Shown: positions 9,346 to 16,191 of the stretch, in pieces
Numbering within the stretch: the stretch's first letter is position 1
Layout of the letters: each line of letters begins with the position of its first letter
Source: Roseburia_C sp031555935
Lineage (GTDB): Bacteria > Bacillota > Clostridia > Lachnospirales > Lachnospiraceae
Length of the DNA: 64,000 nt
Direction of reading: 5' to 3'
Assembly: GCA_031555935.1 (NCBI GenBank)
Contig: JAVBTX010000018.1
Location: 1 to 64,000, forward strand
Translations under genes and position numbers: made by a program
The notes under the pieces: generated by a model
The model's input: the letters and a program-made list of their open reading frames with translations, nothing else
What the model was told of the DNA's origin: nothing
The model's database searches: none

Positions 9346-9380
9346 CAGTGAAACGGCTCTAACAGTAAAACGGCTCTAGC
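9327..9380 (+). repeat. Hairpin and 17-bp tandem repeat across the addA stop codon
   Basis: AGCCGTTTTACTGC (9327-9340), loop CTTA and GCAGTGAAACGGCT (9345-9358) form a 14-bp stem with one wobble. The addA stop TAG (9343-9345) sits at the loop. The right arm is then repeated directly: CAGTGAAACGGCTCTAA at 9346-9362 and CAGTAAAACGGCTCTAG at 9363-9379. There is no T run, so termination is doubtful; it may act in mRNA processing or be a local duplication. Confidence 0.7.
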
Positions 9381-9405
9381 AAATTGATACGAAAGGAAAT
9401 AAACG

Positions 9406-10032
9406 ATGAAACTTATTTTAGCATCCGCATCACCACGGCGGCGGGAATTGTTGACACAGATTGGTGTTGATTTTGAAGTGCAGCCAGCGCAGGGGGAAGA
9501 AAAAACGACGAAGGTGCAGCCAGATGAAGTGGTCATGGAACTAGCAGAGCAAAAGGCGCGTGAAATTTATGAAAGCAATTGTGAAAATCTGATTCTTGGC
9601 GCTGATACCGTTGTGGTATATCAAGGGGAAATATTGGGCAAACCAAAGGATGAAGCTGATGCGCTACGAATGTTGTCGATGCTTTCTGGCAATGTCCATG
9701 AGGTTTATACCGGCGTTTCGCTGCTATGCCAATCCTTGCAAGGATTGGCGGAATGTAGCGGAAAGTCCCCCTCATTTCATTCGGCGGAAGATGGTCATCG
9801 CTTTTTTGAGAAGACGGCGGTGACGATGTATCCAATCACCGAAGCAGAGATACTTGACTATATTAAAAGCGGCGAACCGATGGATAAGGCAGGAGCCTAC
9901 GGCATCCAAGGAATGGGTGCGAAGTTTATTAAAAAAATAGATGGCGATTACAATAATGTGGTGGGACTGCCGGTGGCTAGAATTTATCAAGAACTGATGC
10001 AACTAGGCATTGCCATTTTTAGGAATTCATAA
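9406..10032 (+). CDS. maf: Maf-family nucleoside triphosphate pyrophosphatase
   Basis: House-cleaning pyrophosphatase that hydrolyses non-canonical or modified nucleoside triphosphates and is linked in Bacillus to septum control. Signature motifs are all present: ASASPRRREL near the N terminus, GADTVV in the middle and DKAGAYGIQG towards the C terminus. At 208 residues it is about 15-20 longer than usual. The surplus is at residues about 108-130 (CQSLQGL...SGKSPS...SAEDG), exactly the repeat at 9729-9793, in the loop before FFEKTAVTM. An RBS (AAAGGAA) precedes ATG 9406. It is probably cotranscribed with addBA. Confidence 0.93.
   Translation: MKLILASASPRRRELLTQIGVDFEVQPAQGEEKTTKVQPDEVVMELAEQKAREIYESNCENLILGADTVVVYQGEILGKPKDEADALRMLSMLSGNVHEVYTGVSLLCQSLQGLAECSGKSPSFHSAEDGHRFFEKTAVTMYPITEAEILDYIKSGEPMDKAGAYGIQGMGAKFIKKIDGDYNNVVGLPVARIYQELMQLGIAIFRNS
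9729..9793 (+). repeat. Most complete modular repeat, in frame inside maf
   Basis: Contains all three modules: the perfect palindrome CCAATCCTTGCAAGGATTGG (9729-9748), AGCGGAAAGTCCCCCTCA (9757-9774) and TTCGGCGGAAGATG (9780-9793). It is translated without a stop as QSLQGLAECSGKSPSFHSAEDG. Its length, 65 bp, accounts for the extra length of this Maf protein. I treat it as the type copy of the family in this window. Confidence 0.88.
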
Positions 10033-10072
10033 TAGAATTAGAACAGATAACAATTCTAGGAGGAACATACTT

Positions 10073-10336
10073 ATGGGAGAATATGATGAAGTGGTTTTGA
10101 AATATTTTTTAGAGCACCAAGGACAGTTATATGATGAACCAGTGGCTGATAATTTAGAGGAAGCAGAGACCTTTTTAGATGACTGTATGGCAGTAGTATG
10201 CAAAAATCTGAAAGAAGTAAAAGAGTATTTGGATGAGAGCGGCGCTGATATCAGTGGCATGAGTAATGAAGAAATCGAAGAGGCTGAAGAAGTATTTACC
10301 TTGCCAGATGGCAGATATTTAGTTGTGGAAGCATAG
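10073..10336 (+). CDS. Small acidic conserved protein of unknown function
   Basis: 87 residues, strongly acidic, with no cysteine pair or membrane segment. ATG 10073 is preceded by TAGGAGGAAC at a good distance; the frame extends further upstream but without an RBS. Recognisable parts are an N-terminal helix (VVLKYFLEHQGQLYDEP), a central helix around FLDDCMAVVCKNLKEVKEYL, and a C-terminal VFTLPDGRYLVVEA strand pair. I believe similar short proteins occur across Clostridia, some labelled glyoxalase without evidence. No function is claimed. Confidence 0.75.
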   Translation: MGEYDEVVLKYFLEHQGQLYDEPVADNLEEAETFLDDCMAVVCKNLKEVKEYLDESGADISGMSNEEIEEAEEVFTLPDGRYLVVEA

Positions 10337-10380
10337 CCTTGAAAAACATAAGGTTCAAAGCCATACTTTGGAGGATATAA

Positions 10381-10434
10381 GGTTGAAAGAAAATATTATT
10401 AAAGGAGTCCATGCAGTGCATTATTCTTTCAACC
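10381..10434. repeat. Inverted repeat upstream of the FAD-dehydrogenase gene
   Basis: GGTTGAAAGAA (10381-10391) and TTCTTTCAACC (10424-10434) form a perfect 11-bp stem around a 32-base loop. Related partial words (AAGGTTCAAAG, ACTTTGG) lie just upstream. It could be a weak terminator for the preceding gene or a leader structure; no T run follows. Confidence 0.55.
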
Positions 10435-10450
10435 ATACTTATTAGAGCAG

Positions 10451-10472
10451 TATCACAAGCAAGCTTGTGATA
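10451..10472. promoter_or_regulatory. Operator-like palindrome before the FAD-dehydrogenase gene
   Basis: TATCACAAGC-AA-GCTTGTGATA is a perfect 10-bp inverted repeat with a 2-base centre, ending 15 bases before the proposed start codon. Such a tight centre suits a dimeric repressor site better than an RNA hairpin. No regulator can be assigned. Confidence 0.4.
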
Positions 10473-10487
10473 TGCATGGGTATAAAT

Positions 10488-11891
10488 ATGGGAAAAATGT
10501 ATGATGTAATTATTATTGGGGCAGGACCGTCAGGAATATTTACGGCCTACGAATTAAAGGAAAAAAGACCAGATTTAAAGGTTTTAATGATTGAAAAAGG
10601 TCGTCAAATTGAAAAGCGTCAGTGTCCGAAGCGCAAAACCAAAGTCTGTGTAGGCTGTCAGCCATGTTCCATTACGACTGGATTTGCGGGAGCAGGTGCA
10701 TTTTCTGACGGAAAACTTTCCTTGTCTCCTGATGTTGGGGGCAATTTACCGGAAATTTTAGGCTATGATAAGGCAGTCGAATTGATTGGGGAATCAGACC
10801 GTATCTATTTGAAATTCGGCGCCGATACGAATGTATATGGCGTTGATAAGGAAGAGGAAATTCGTAAAATTCGCCGGAAATCAATCAATGCCAATTTGAA
10901 ATTGATTGAGTGTCCAATCCGCCACTTGGGAACGGAAGAGGGATATAAGATTTATTCCCGTTTGCAGGAACATTTGCTAGATGCCGGCGTGGAGATTTTA
11001 TTTAATACGATGGTAAAAGATATTTTGGTAGAGGACAATGCTGTGACCGGAATTGTGACGGATAACGATGAGCTGTTTCAGGCAATTGAGATTATTTCCG
11101 CAGTTGGTCGGGAAGGCGCAAACTGGTTCTCCAAGGTGTGTCAGGAAAAGGGCATTGAGACAGAAGTTGGAACAGTTGATATTGGTGTCCGGGTAGAGGT
11201 TCGTGATGAAATCATGGATTTTCTAAATAAGAATTTATATGAGGCCAAATTGGTTTATCACACGCCAACATTTGATGATAAGGTGCGGACATTTTGTACC
11301 AATCCATCCGGTGAAGTGGCGACAGAGTATTATGACGATGGTCTGGCCGTGGTAAATGGTCATGCTTATAAATCTGCGGAATTAAAAACCAATAATACAA
11401 ATTTTGCATTATTAGTATCAAAGAATTTTACCAAACCATTTAAAACACCAATCGAATATGGGAAGCAGATTGCACAACTGTCAAATATGCTGTGTGATGG
11501 TCGAATATTGGTTCAAACCTTCGGTGATTTTAGGAGAGGAAGAAGAACGACAGAGGAACGTCTGTGTCGGAATAATCTGGTGCCGACCTTGAAGGATGCA
11601 GTGCCGGGCGACTTGTCATTGGTATTTCCACATCGTATCATGGTTGATATTGAGGAAATGATTATGGCGCTGGATAAGGTGACACCGGGTATTGCCAGCG
11701 ACGAGACATTGCTTTATGGAGTTGAGGTGAAATTCTATTCCAATAAAGTGGTGGTAAATGAGGACTTTGAAACTAGTGTGAAAGGGCTGCGGGCAATCGG
11801 CGATGGCGCGAGTGTGACAAGAGGATTACAGCAGGCTTCAGCAAATGGTATCAGCGTTGCACGTAGCATATTAAGAACAATGGAGCAATAA
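10488..11891 (+). CDS. FAD-dependent dehydrogenase (COG2509-like)
   Basis: A flavoprotein of the NAD(P)/FAD-dependent oxidoreductase superfamily. The dinucleotide fold is at the N terminus (DVIIIGAGPSGIFTAYEL), a second FAD-contact segment at the C terminus (GLRAIGDGASVTRGLQQASANG). A cysteine cluster (CPKRKTKVCVGCQPC) follows the first fold and could hold a metal or act in redox. About 467 residues from ATG 10488; GTG 10467 and ATG 10497 are also in frame and the RBS is weak, so the start is uncertain. Substrate is unknown for the family. The next gene begins one base after its stop. Confidence 0.85.
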   Translation: MGKMYDVIIIGAGPSGIFTAYELKEKRPDLKVLMIEKGRQIEKRQCPKRKTKVCVGCQPCSITTGFAGAGAFSDGKLSLSPDVGGNLPEILGYDKAVELIGESDRIYLKFGADTNVYGVDKEEEIRKIRRKSINANLKLIECPIRHLGTEEGYKIYSRLQEHLLDAGVEILFNTMVKDILVEDNAVTGIVTDNDELFQAIEIISAVGREGANWFSKVCQEKGIETEVGTVDIGVRVEVRDEIMDFLNKNLYEAKLVYHTPTFDDKVRTFCTNPSGEVATEYYDDGLAVVNGHAYKSAELKTNNTNFALLVSKNFTKPFKTPIEYGKQIAQLSNMLCDGRILVQTFGDFRRGRRTTEERLCRNNLVPTLKDAVPGDLSLVFPHRIMVDIEEMIMALDKVTPGIASDETLLYGVEVKFYSNKVVVNEDFETSVKGLRAIGDGASVTRGLQQASANGISVARSILRTMEQ

Positions 11892-11892
11892 A

Positions 11893-12876
11893 ATGAAATT
11901 ACGAAAGATAACGGTAACGGCGCTACTTAGCTTATCCTTAATGATGGCTGGTTGTAGCCTGGGAAAGAGTTCAGTTGCATTTACGACGACTCTTGGCGCA
12001 AAGGATGTATTTAAAATAGAAGATACAGTCTGCACATTGCCAGAGGTGAAGGTGTTTTTGTGCAATTACCAGAATATCTATGGCAGTGCATACGGTGTTA
12101 ACTTATGGGAACATGAAGCAGACATGGTTTCTTTGGAGGATTATGTCAAAGAGGTTGCCATATCCGAACTGACCCGTGTTATATGCATGGATGAGTTGGC
12201 GAAGCAAGAACAAATTAGCCTGACAGATGAAGAAATTGTCAAAGCTGGAAATGCTGCCAAAGCATATTACGAGTCGCTGTCTAAGGTAGAAATTGATTAT
12301 ATGGGAATCAACGAAAGCACGATTTCTAAGCTCTATCAGGATTATGCGCTGGCACAAAAGGTATATGCTTCATTGACAAAGGGCATTAATGATGAAGTAA
12401 GTGATGATGAAGCACGCATAATGGAAGCAATGCAGATTTATACGCAGGATTCCACCAAGGCACAATTAGCAAAAGATTCATTAGATTCCGGCAAGGATTT
12501 TCTTTCTGTGGCGGCAGATTATAACGAAGCAAGCTCAATTGACATCACTTTTGGTCGTGGAAAATTGCCGGCAGAAGTAGAGAAAGCGGCTTTTGAACTA
12601 GAAAATGATGAGATATCAAAGTTGATTGAGACAGCGGATGGTTTCTATTATATAAAGTGTGTTGATAAATTCAAAGAAGAATTAACAAATGAGCACAAGG
12701 CTGAGATAGTAAAGGATAGAGAAAAAGAAGCATTTGATGATGTCTATGAGCAATTTGTCACAGGATTAACTTCTTTATTGAATAAAGAGCTATGGGAGAC
12801 AGTTGAAGTGGAGTTGAACAGTGACATTCAAACAAATAGTTTCTTTGAAATGTATAATGAATATTTTGGTACATAG
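11893..12876 (+). CDS. Parvulin-type peptidyl-prolyl isomerase lipoprotein (PrsA/SurA-like)
   Basis: Probable membrane-anchored foldase for secreted proteins. The signal peptide (KLRKITVTALLSLSLMMAGC) ends in a lipobox with the lipidated cysteine near residue 20. A helical SurA-like N-terminal region follows, then a PpiC-like domain at about 170-280, recognisable from FLSVAADYNEASSID, FGRGKLPAEVEKAAF and DGFYYIKCVDKF. It starts one base after the preceding stop, so it is in one operon with the dehydrogenase. It is diverged from classical PrsA and isomerase activity is not certain. Confidence 0.82.
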   Translation: MKLRKITVTALLSLSLMMAGCSLGKSSVAFTTTLGAKDVFKIEDTVCTLPEVKVFLCNYQNIYGSAYGVNLWEHEADMVSLEDYVKEVAISELTRVICMDELAKQEQISLTDEEIVKAGNAAKAYYESLSKVEIDYMGINESTISKLYQDYALAQKVYASLTKGINDEVSDDEARIMEAMQIYTQDSTKAQLAKDSLDSGKDFLSVAADYNEASSIDITFGRGKLPAEVEKAAFELENDEISKLIETADGFYYIKCVDKFKEELTNEHKAEIVKDREKEAFDDVYEQFVTGLTSLLNKELWETVEVELNSDIQTNSFFEMYNEYFGT

Positions 12877-12886
12877 GAGGTTTGCA

Positions 12887-13621
12887 ATGAATTATTTTAG
12901 ACTACCACTTACTGGTGCATATAATGTTCGCGAACTGGGTGGATATGCTGATGATAATGGGACAATAACAAGATGGCATACTTTTTTGCGGGGCGATGGG
13001 CTTCATGCCCTAACCGCTGCTGATATAAAGCTGTTAAAGGAATATGGTTTGAGCGCAGTTATTGACTTGCGAAGCCCGCAGGAAGCCGAGATGATGCCAG
13101 ATGTTTTAGCGAGTGATGATAAACTTCGTTATATCAATATTCCATTAATGCCGGCGGAAATGAATGTGGCGGCAGATTTGACCAAGATGGAGAAGTTAAA
13201 AGAAGAAAACTTTATGGCAAAATCCTATGTCGGAATTGCCGAGTTAGCAAAGTCGAAAATAAAAGCCATATTTGATTTTATCCATGAGTGTGGAGATGGC
13301 TGCATTCTATTTCATTGTACCGCCGGAAAAGACCGGACCGGGGTGTTGGCAGCATTGCTGTTAGGATTGTGTGGTGTTTCAAAAGCAGATATTTTAGCCA
13401 ACTATCAGGTAACTTATACCTACATTAAAGAAAATGAACTGTTAATGCAGTATGCCAATGAAAATAATGCCGAGGTTCTCTATTCAAAAATGGAGTATAT
13501 GGAGTATTTTATCGAACATATTGAGAAGAACTACGGTGGATTTGAGAAATATCTGCTGACGACTGGAATTTCGGCAGAAACATTAGAAACAATAAGGAAT
13601 CGAATGGTAGAAACGGTATAA
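12887..13621 (+). CDS. Tyrosine-protein phosphatase (dual-specificity-like)
   Basis: 244 residues from ATG 12887, which has AGGAGG at 7 bases; an upstream in-frame ATG lies inside the preceding gene. The catalytic P-loop is HCTAGKDRTG (CX5R), with the N-terminal NVRELGGY and DLRSPQEAEMMP signatures of the Tyr_phosphatase family related to IphP and YwqE-independent phosphatases. It could act on phosphotyrosine proteins or phosphoinositides. It is the last gene of the three-gene run and ends at a strong bidirectional terminator. Confidence 0.88.
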   Translation: MNYFRLPLTGAYNVRELGGYADDNGTITRWHTFLRGDGLHALTAADIKLLKEYGLSAVIDLRSPQEAEMMPDVLASDDKLRYINIPLMPAEMNVAADLTKMEKLKEENFMAKSYVGIAELAKSKIKAIFDFIHECGDGCILFHCTAGKDRTGVLAALLLGLCGVSKADILANYQVTYTYIKENELLMQYANENNAEVLYSKMEYMEYFIEHIEKNYGGFEKYLLTTGISAETLETIRNRMVETV

Positions 13622-13630
13622 TAGATTATG

Positions 13631-13690
13631 ATGGACCATCGTAAAATGCAAGGATAATAGCAAGTGCATTTTACGATGGCCCATTTTTTA
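13631..13690. terminator. Bidirectional terminator
   Basis: A 20-bp stem with one mismatch: ATGGACCATCGTAAAATGCA (13631-13650) and its complement at 13665-13684, followed by TTTTTT on the plus strand. It serves the phosphatase gene and lies at the end of the convergent FtsH-like gene, whose stop codon is at 13688. Confidence 0.88.
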
Positions 13691-15406
13691 AGATACTAAT
13701 TTATCAATATCCCCTTCATTCAGTGTTTCTTTTTCTAAAAGTGCAGTAGCAATATCATGAAGCATGTTCAGATTGTCGGCTAGTGTAGTCTTAGTTTCTT
13801 CATACAACTCATTTAATTTAATCCGGCACAATTCCAGCATTTCAGGACTAGGAGTGGTATTTAGCGAGGTAGCATTAAATATCCCGAATTCTTTGTCCAT
13901 GCCATAGGTATGCAGATATTGCATGATATATCCAGACACTTTTTCAATATCGTTGCCAGCACCAGTGGTTATTTCATCAGTCCCGAAAATCAATTCCTCA
14001 CTAGCGCGTCCGGCTAGCAATACCTTCATATTAGCCTGCATTTGCCGTTTGGACATAAACAGTGAATCCTTCGGTATGCTTAAGGAGAAACCACCAGCCC
14101 CTCTGGTGCTAGGAATAATGGTTACCTTGGCAACAGTTGATTCCGGTAATAGCAGTTTGGTAATCAACGCATGACCAGCTTCGTGATAGGCTGTAATGCG
14201 GCGGTCCTGATTTGATAAAAAGCTTGTGTCTGTTTTTTCAGCACCAGCAATTACGGTATAAAATGCCTTGTCGATATGAGCTGCCCGAATCGAATGCTCA
14301 TTGTCATTAGCGGCATAGATAGCGGCTTCATTTAACAGGTTTTCAAGCATTGCGCCACTAAAGGTAACGGTCGATTTAGCCAGCTCATCTAAATTTACGG
14401 AATCGGAAAGGCATTTCTGTTTTGCATGTAATTCAAGAATTTTCCGGCGGGCATTTTTATCCGGCAGACCAATTTCAACTAAGCGGTCAAATCGTCCCGG
14501 TCTTGTCAAGGCTTCGTCTAGGGTATCTAAGCGATTGGTGGCTGCAATCACAATCACCCCATCCCGTTCATGAAAGCCAGACATTTCGGTTAACAGTGCA
14601 TTGAGGGTTTGGTCACGTTCGTCATTGCTTGCTCCTGGCTGGCGGCTTCGCTTTTTTCCAATGGCATCAATTTCATCAATAAAGACAACTGCTTTTTCGG
14701 CCTTTTTAGCAGTGGAAAACAATTCGCGAATCCGACTGGCTCCCACCCCCACATATGTCTGAATAAAATCTGAGCCGCTCATAGCATAAAATGGTACTCC
14801 CGCTTCACCGGCAATGGCTTTCGCCATCAGCGTCTTTCCCGTTCCTGGTGGACCATAGAAGAGGATGCCGCGTGGCATTCTAGCACCAATATCGGCGTAC
14901 TTATCAGGGTTTTTGATAAATTGAATAATGTCCATAACCATGCTCTTGGCCTCAGCATTTCCGGCAATGTCATCTAACAGCAGAGAGAATCTGGCATCAT
15001 CTGTCTGCGTATTTTTAATCAAGCCATTTCGCATTTTTTTATGATAAATATAGTACAGTCCACCTGCAATGATACCTAATAACGCTATTTGCAGGGGGAG
15101 TGGTGCACCGTTTGAATCACTATAGCTAATGGCAACATCATGTTTCAAAAGGAAATCAAATAACTCATCAGAATGAGGATTAGGCACACGGTATGTTTTC
15201 TTGGAATCAGTAAGGGAGACTTGCAGCACCTCTTGGTTGTCGCTTAAGGTAACGCTTGCAACATGGCCTTGTTCCACTTGGGTGCGGAAATCGTTGTAAG
15301 TGAGAGGGCGTTGGCTTTTGCTATAGGAATAAAATCCCAGTACGATTAGAATTATGGAAATAAAAAAGAGAATTATGTGCTTTTTGTATTTTGATAGTAT
15401 CTTCAT
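13688..15406 (-). CDS. FtsH-like membrane AAA+ zinc metalloprotease
   Basis: Membrane-anchored ATP-dependent protease. The N terminus has a membrane helix (IILFFISIILIVLGFYSY), a short extracytoplasmic FtsH_ext domain and a second helix (LPLQIALLGIIAGGLYYIY) near residue 110. The AAA+ module has GPPGTGKT (about 189), VVFIDEIDAIG and the arginine-finger region TRPGRFDR. The zinc protease has HEAGH near residue 407. At 572 residues it is shorter than typical FtsH, with a reduced C-terminal tail. It may be the single FtsH or a second paralogue; neighbours do not decide. RBS AGGAGGC precedes the start, and a structured repeat lies about 90 bases upstream. Confidence 0.92.
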   Translation of the reverse strand: MKILSKYKKHIILFFISIILIVLGFYSYSKSQRPLTYNDFRTQVEQGHVASVTLSDNQEVLQVSLTDSKKTYRVPNPHSDELFDFLLKHDVAISYSDSNGAPLPLQIALLGIIAGGLYYIYHKKMRNGLIKNTQTDDARFSLLLDDIAGNAEAKSMVMDIIQFIKNPDKYADIGARMPRGILFYGPPGTGKTLMAKAIAGEAGVPFYAMSGSDFIQTYVGVGASRIRELFSTAKKAEKAVVFIDEIDAIGKKRSRQPGASNDERDQTLNALLTEMSGFHERDGVIVIAATNRLDTLDEALTRPGRFDRLVEIGLPDKNARRKILELHAKQKCLSDSVNLDELAKSTVTFSGAMLENLLNEAAIYAANDNEHSIRAAHIDKAFYTVIAGAEKTDTSFLSNQDRRITAYHEAGHALITKLLLPESTVAKVTIIPSTRGAGGFSLSIPKDSLFMSKRQMQANMKVLLAGRASEELIFGTDEITTGAGNDIEKVSGYIMQYLHTYGMDKEFGIFNATSLNTTPSPEMLELCRIKLNELYEETKTTLADNLNMLHDIATALLEKETLNEGDIDKLVS

Positions 15407-15494
15407 CTGAATGTTGCCTCCTGTCGAGTTATGTCAACTAAGGTAAAGATATCATGTAATGAGGGAAAAAGCTATGGTAATGATTTCAATTTCA

Positions 15495-15685
15495 TTTCAT
15501 TTTGTGGAGGGCCAAATACCGCGGATGTGCAAAATGACTGCAGAGGTACAAAGCATTCCAAAGAGCCCGAGCAAAGCATGACTATCTCGCCCAGTGGGGC
15601 TCCATAGTCATTCGGTCTCTTCTCCATTGTCCCTAAATGCAGTAATTTTGCACATCCGCGGTATTTGGCCATCTACACAGTGAAA
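15495..15685 (-). repeat. Structured MITE-like element, copy E1
   Basis: 191 bp bounded by imperfect terminal repeats (TTTCATTTTGTGGAGG on the left; complement of TTTCACTGTGTAGATG on the right). Inside is a perfect 26-bp inverted repeat: 15510-15535 (starting GGCCAAATACCGCGG) with 15645-15670. The arms continue inward with one mismatch. The centre folds as a branched hairpin with TGACTAT/ATAGTCA and GCCC/GGGC stems. It is about 90% identical to E2 in the core but carries a different, still fully paired arm (CCGCGGATGTG). No transposase is encoded. Confidence 0.85.
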
Positions 15686-15951
15686 TAAATAACAAAAAAA
15701 ACAAAAAACATAAGGTTTTAGATTCATTTAGACTGTTTTGATGTAGGAAAAGAAGAAATTAATATATAGTAATCTCAGAAAAAGTGTTTTCCCCCGATTG
15801 TAAGTTGGGTTTTTTAAAGCTACATTTTAGCACACACTTCGAAAGCTATGGATTTGGATTGTACACCACCAATACTGCTGGCAGCCTACATATCTCCATC
15901 ACCAAAAAAGTGAAGAAAATATTCCCTGTACAGATTGAGGGTAGAGCCATT
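15686..15951. other. Non-coding spacer between E1 and E2
   Basis: 266 bases, AT-rich near E1. No gene with an RBS and family match is seen. A short frame here has a weak resemblance to a sensor-kinase ATPase tail, but it is too slight to call. Confidence 0.4.
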
Positions 15952-16140
15952 TTTCACTACGTAGATGCAAAATACTGAGGGGGGCAAAATTACTGCATAT
16001 TGGGGACAATGGAGAAGAGACTGAATGACTATGGAGCCCCACTGGGCGAGATAGTCATGCTTTGCTCGGGCTCTTCGGAATGCTTTGTACCTGTTGCAGT
16101 AATTTTGCCCCCCTCAGTATTTTGCCTCCACAAAGTAAAA
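15952..16140 (+). repeat. Structured MITE-like element, copy E2
   Basis: 189 bp in opposite orientation to E1. Terminal repeats are TTTCACTACGTAGATG at the left and CCTCCACAAAGTAAAA at the right. Perfect 31-bp inner arms run 15967-15997 (starting GCAAAATACTGAGGGGGG) and 16095-16125. The core matches E1 closely; single differences (C to T, T to C, A to G) convert a Watson-Crick pair to a G-U wobble or back. The variable arm segment TGAGGGGGG replaces CCGCGGATGTG of E1 but is again fully complementary. It ends just before the htpG terminator region. Confidence 0.85.
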
Positions 16141-16180
16141 AAAGGCCCTGCGCCATACAATATGTACAGCGTAAGCCCTT
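16137..16180 (-). terminator. Probable htpG terminator
   Basis: On the minus strand an imperfect hairpin (AAGGGCTTACGC ... GCGCAGGGCCTT) is followed by seven Ts. It starts about 12 bases after the htpG stop codon. The T run overlaps the edge of element E2, so E2 may have inserted next to the terminator. Confidence 0.55.
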
Positions 16181-16191
16181 TTCGCATTATC

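Noticed and set aside
9327..9380. Ordinary terminator of addA
   Set aside because: The stem is good but no T run follows and the stop codon lies in the loop, so I list it as a hairpin repeat instead.
15784..15978. Short frame between E1 and E2 with a YGFGLYTTN stretch that faintly recalls a histidine-kinase ATPase tail
   Set aside because: Only a few residues match, there is no RBS or catalytic context, and the frame runs into element E2. It could be a remnant but is not supportable.
15495..16140. E1 and E2 as the ends of an insertion sequence or composite transposon
   Set aside because: The 266 bases between them encode no transposase or cargo; each copy has its own terminal repeats, so each is a unit by itself.
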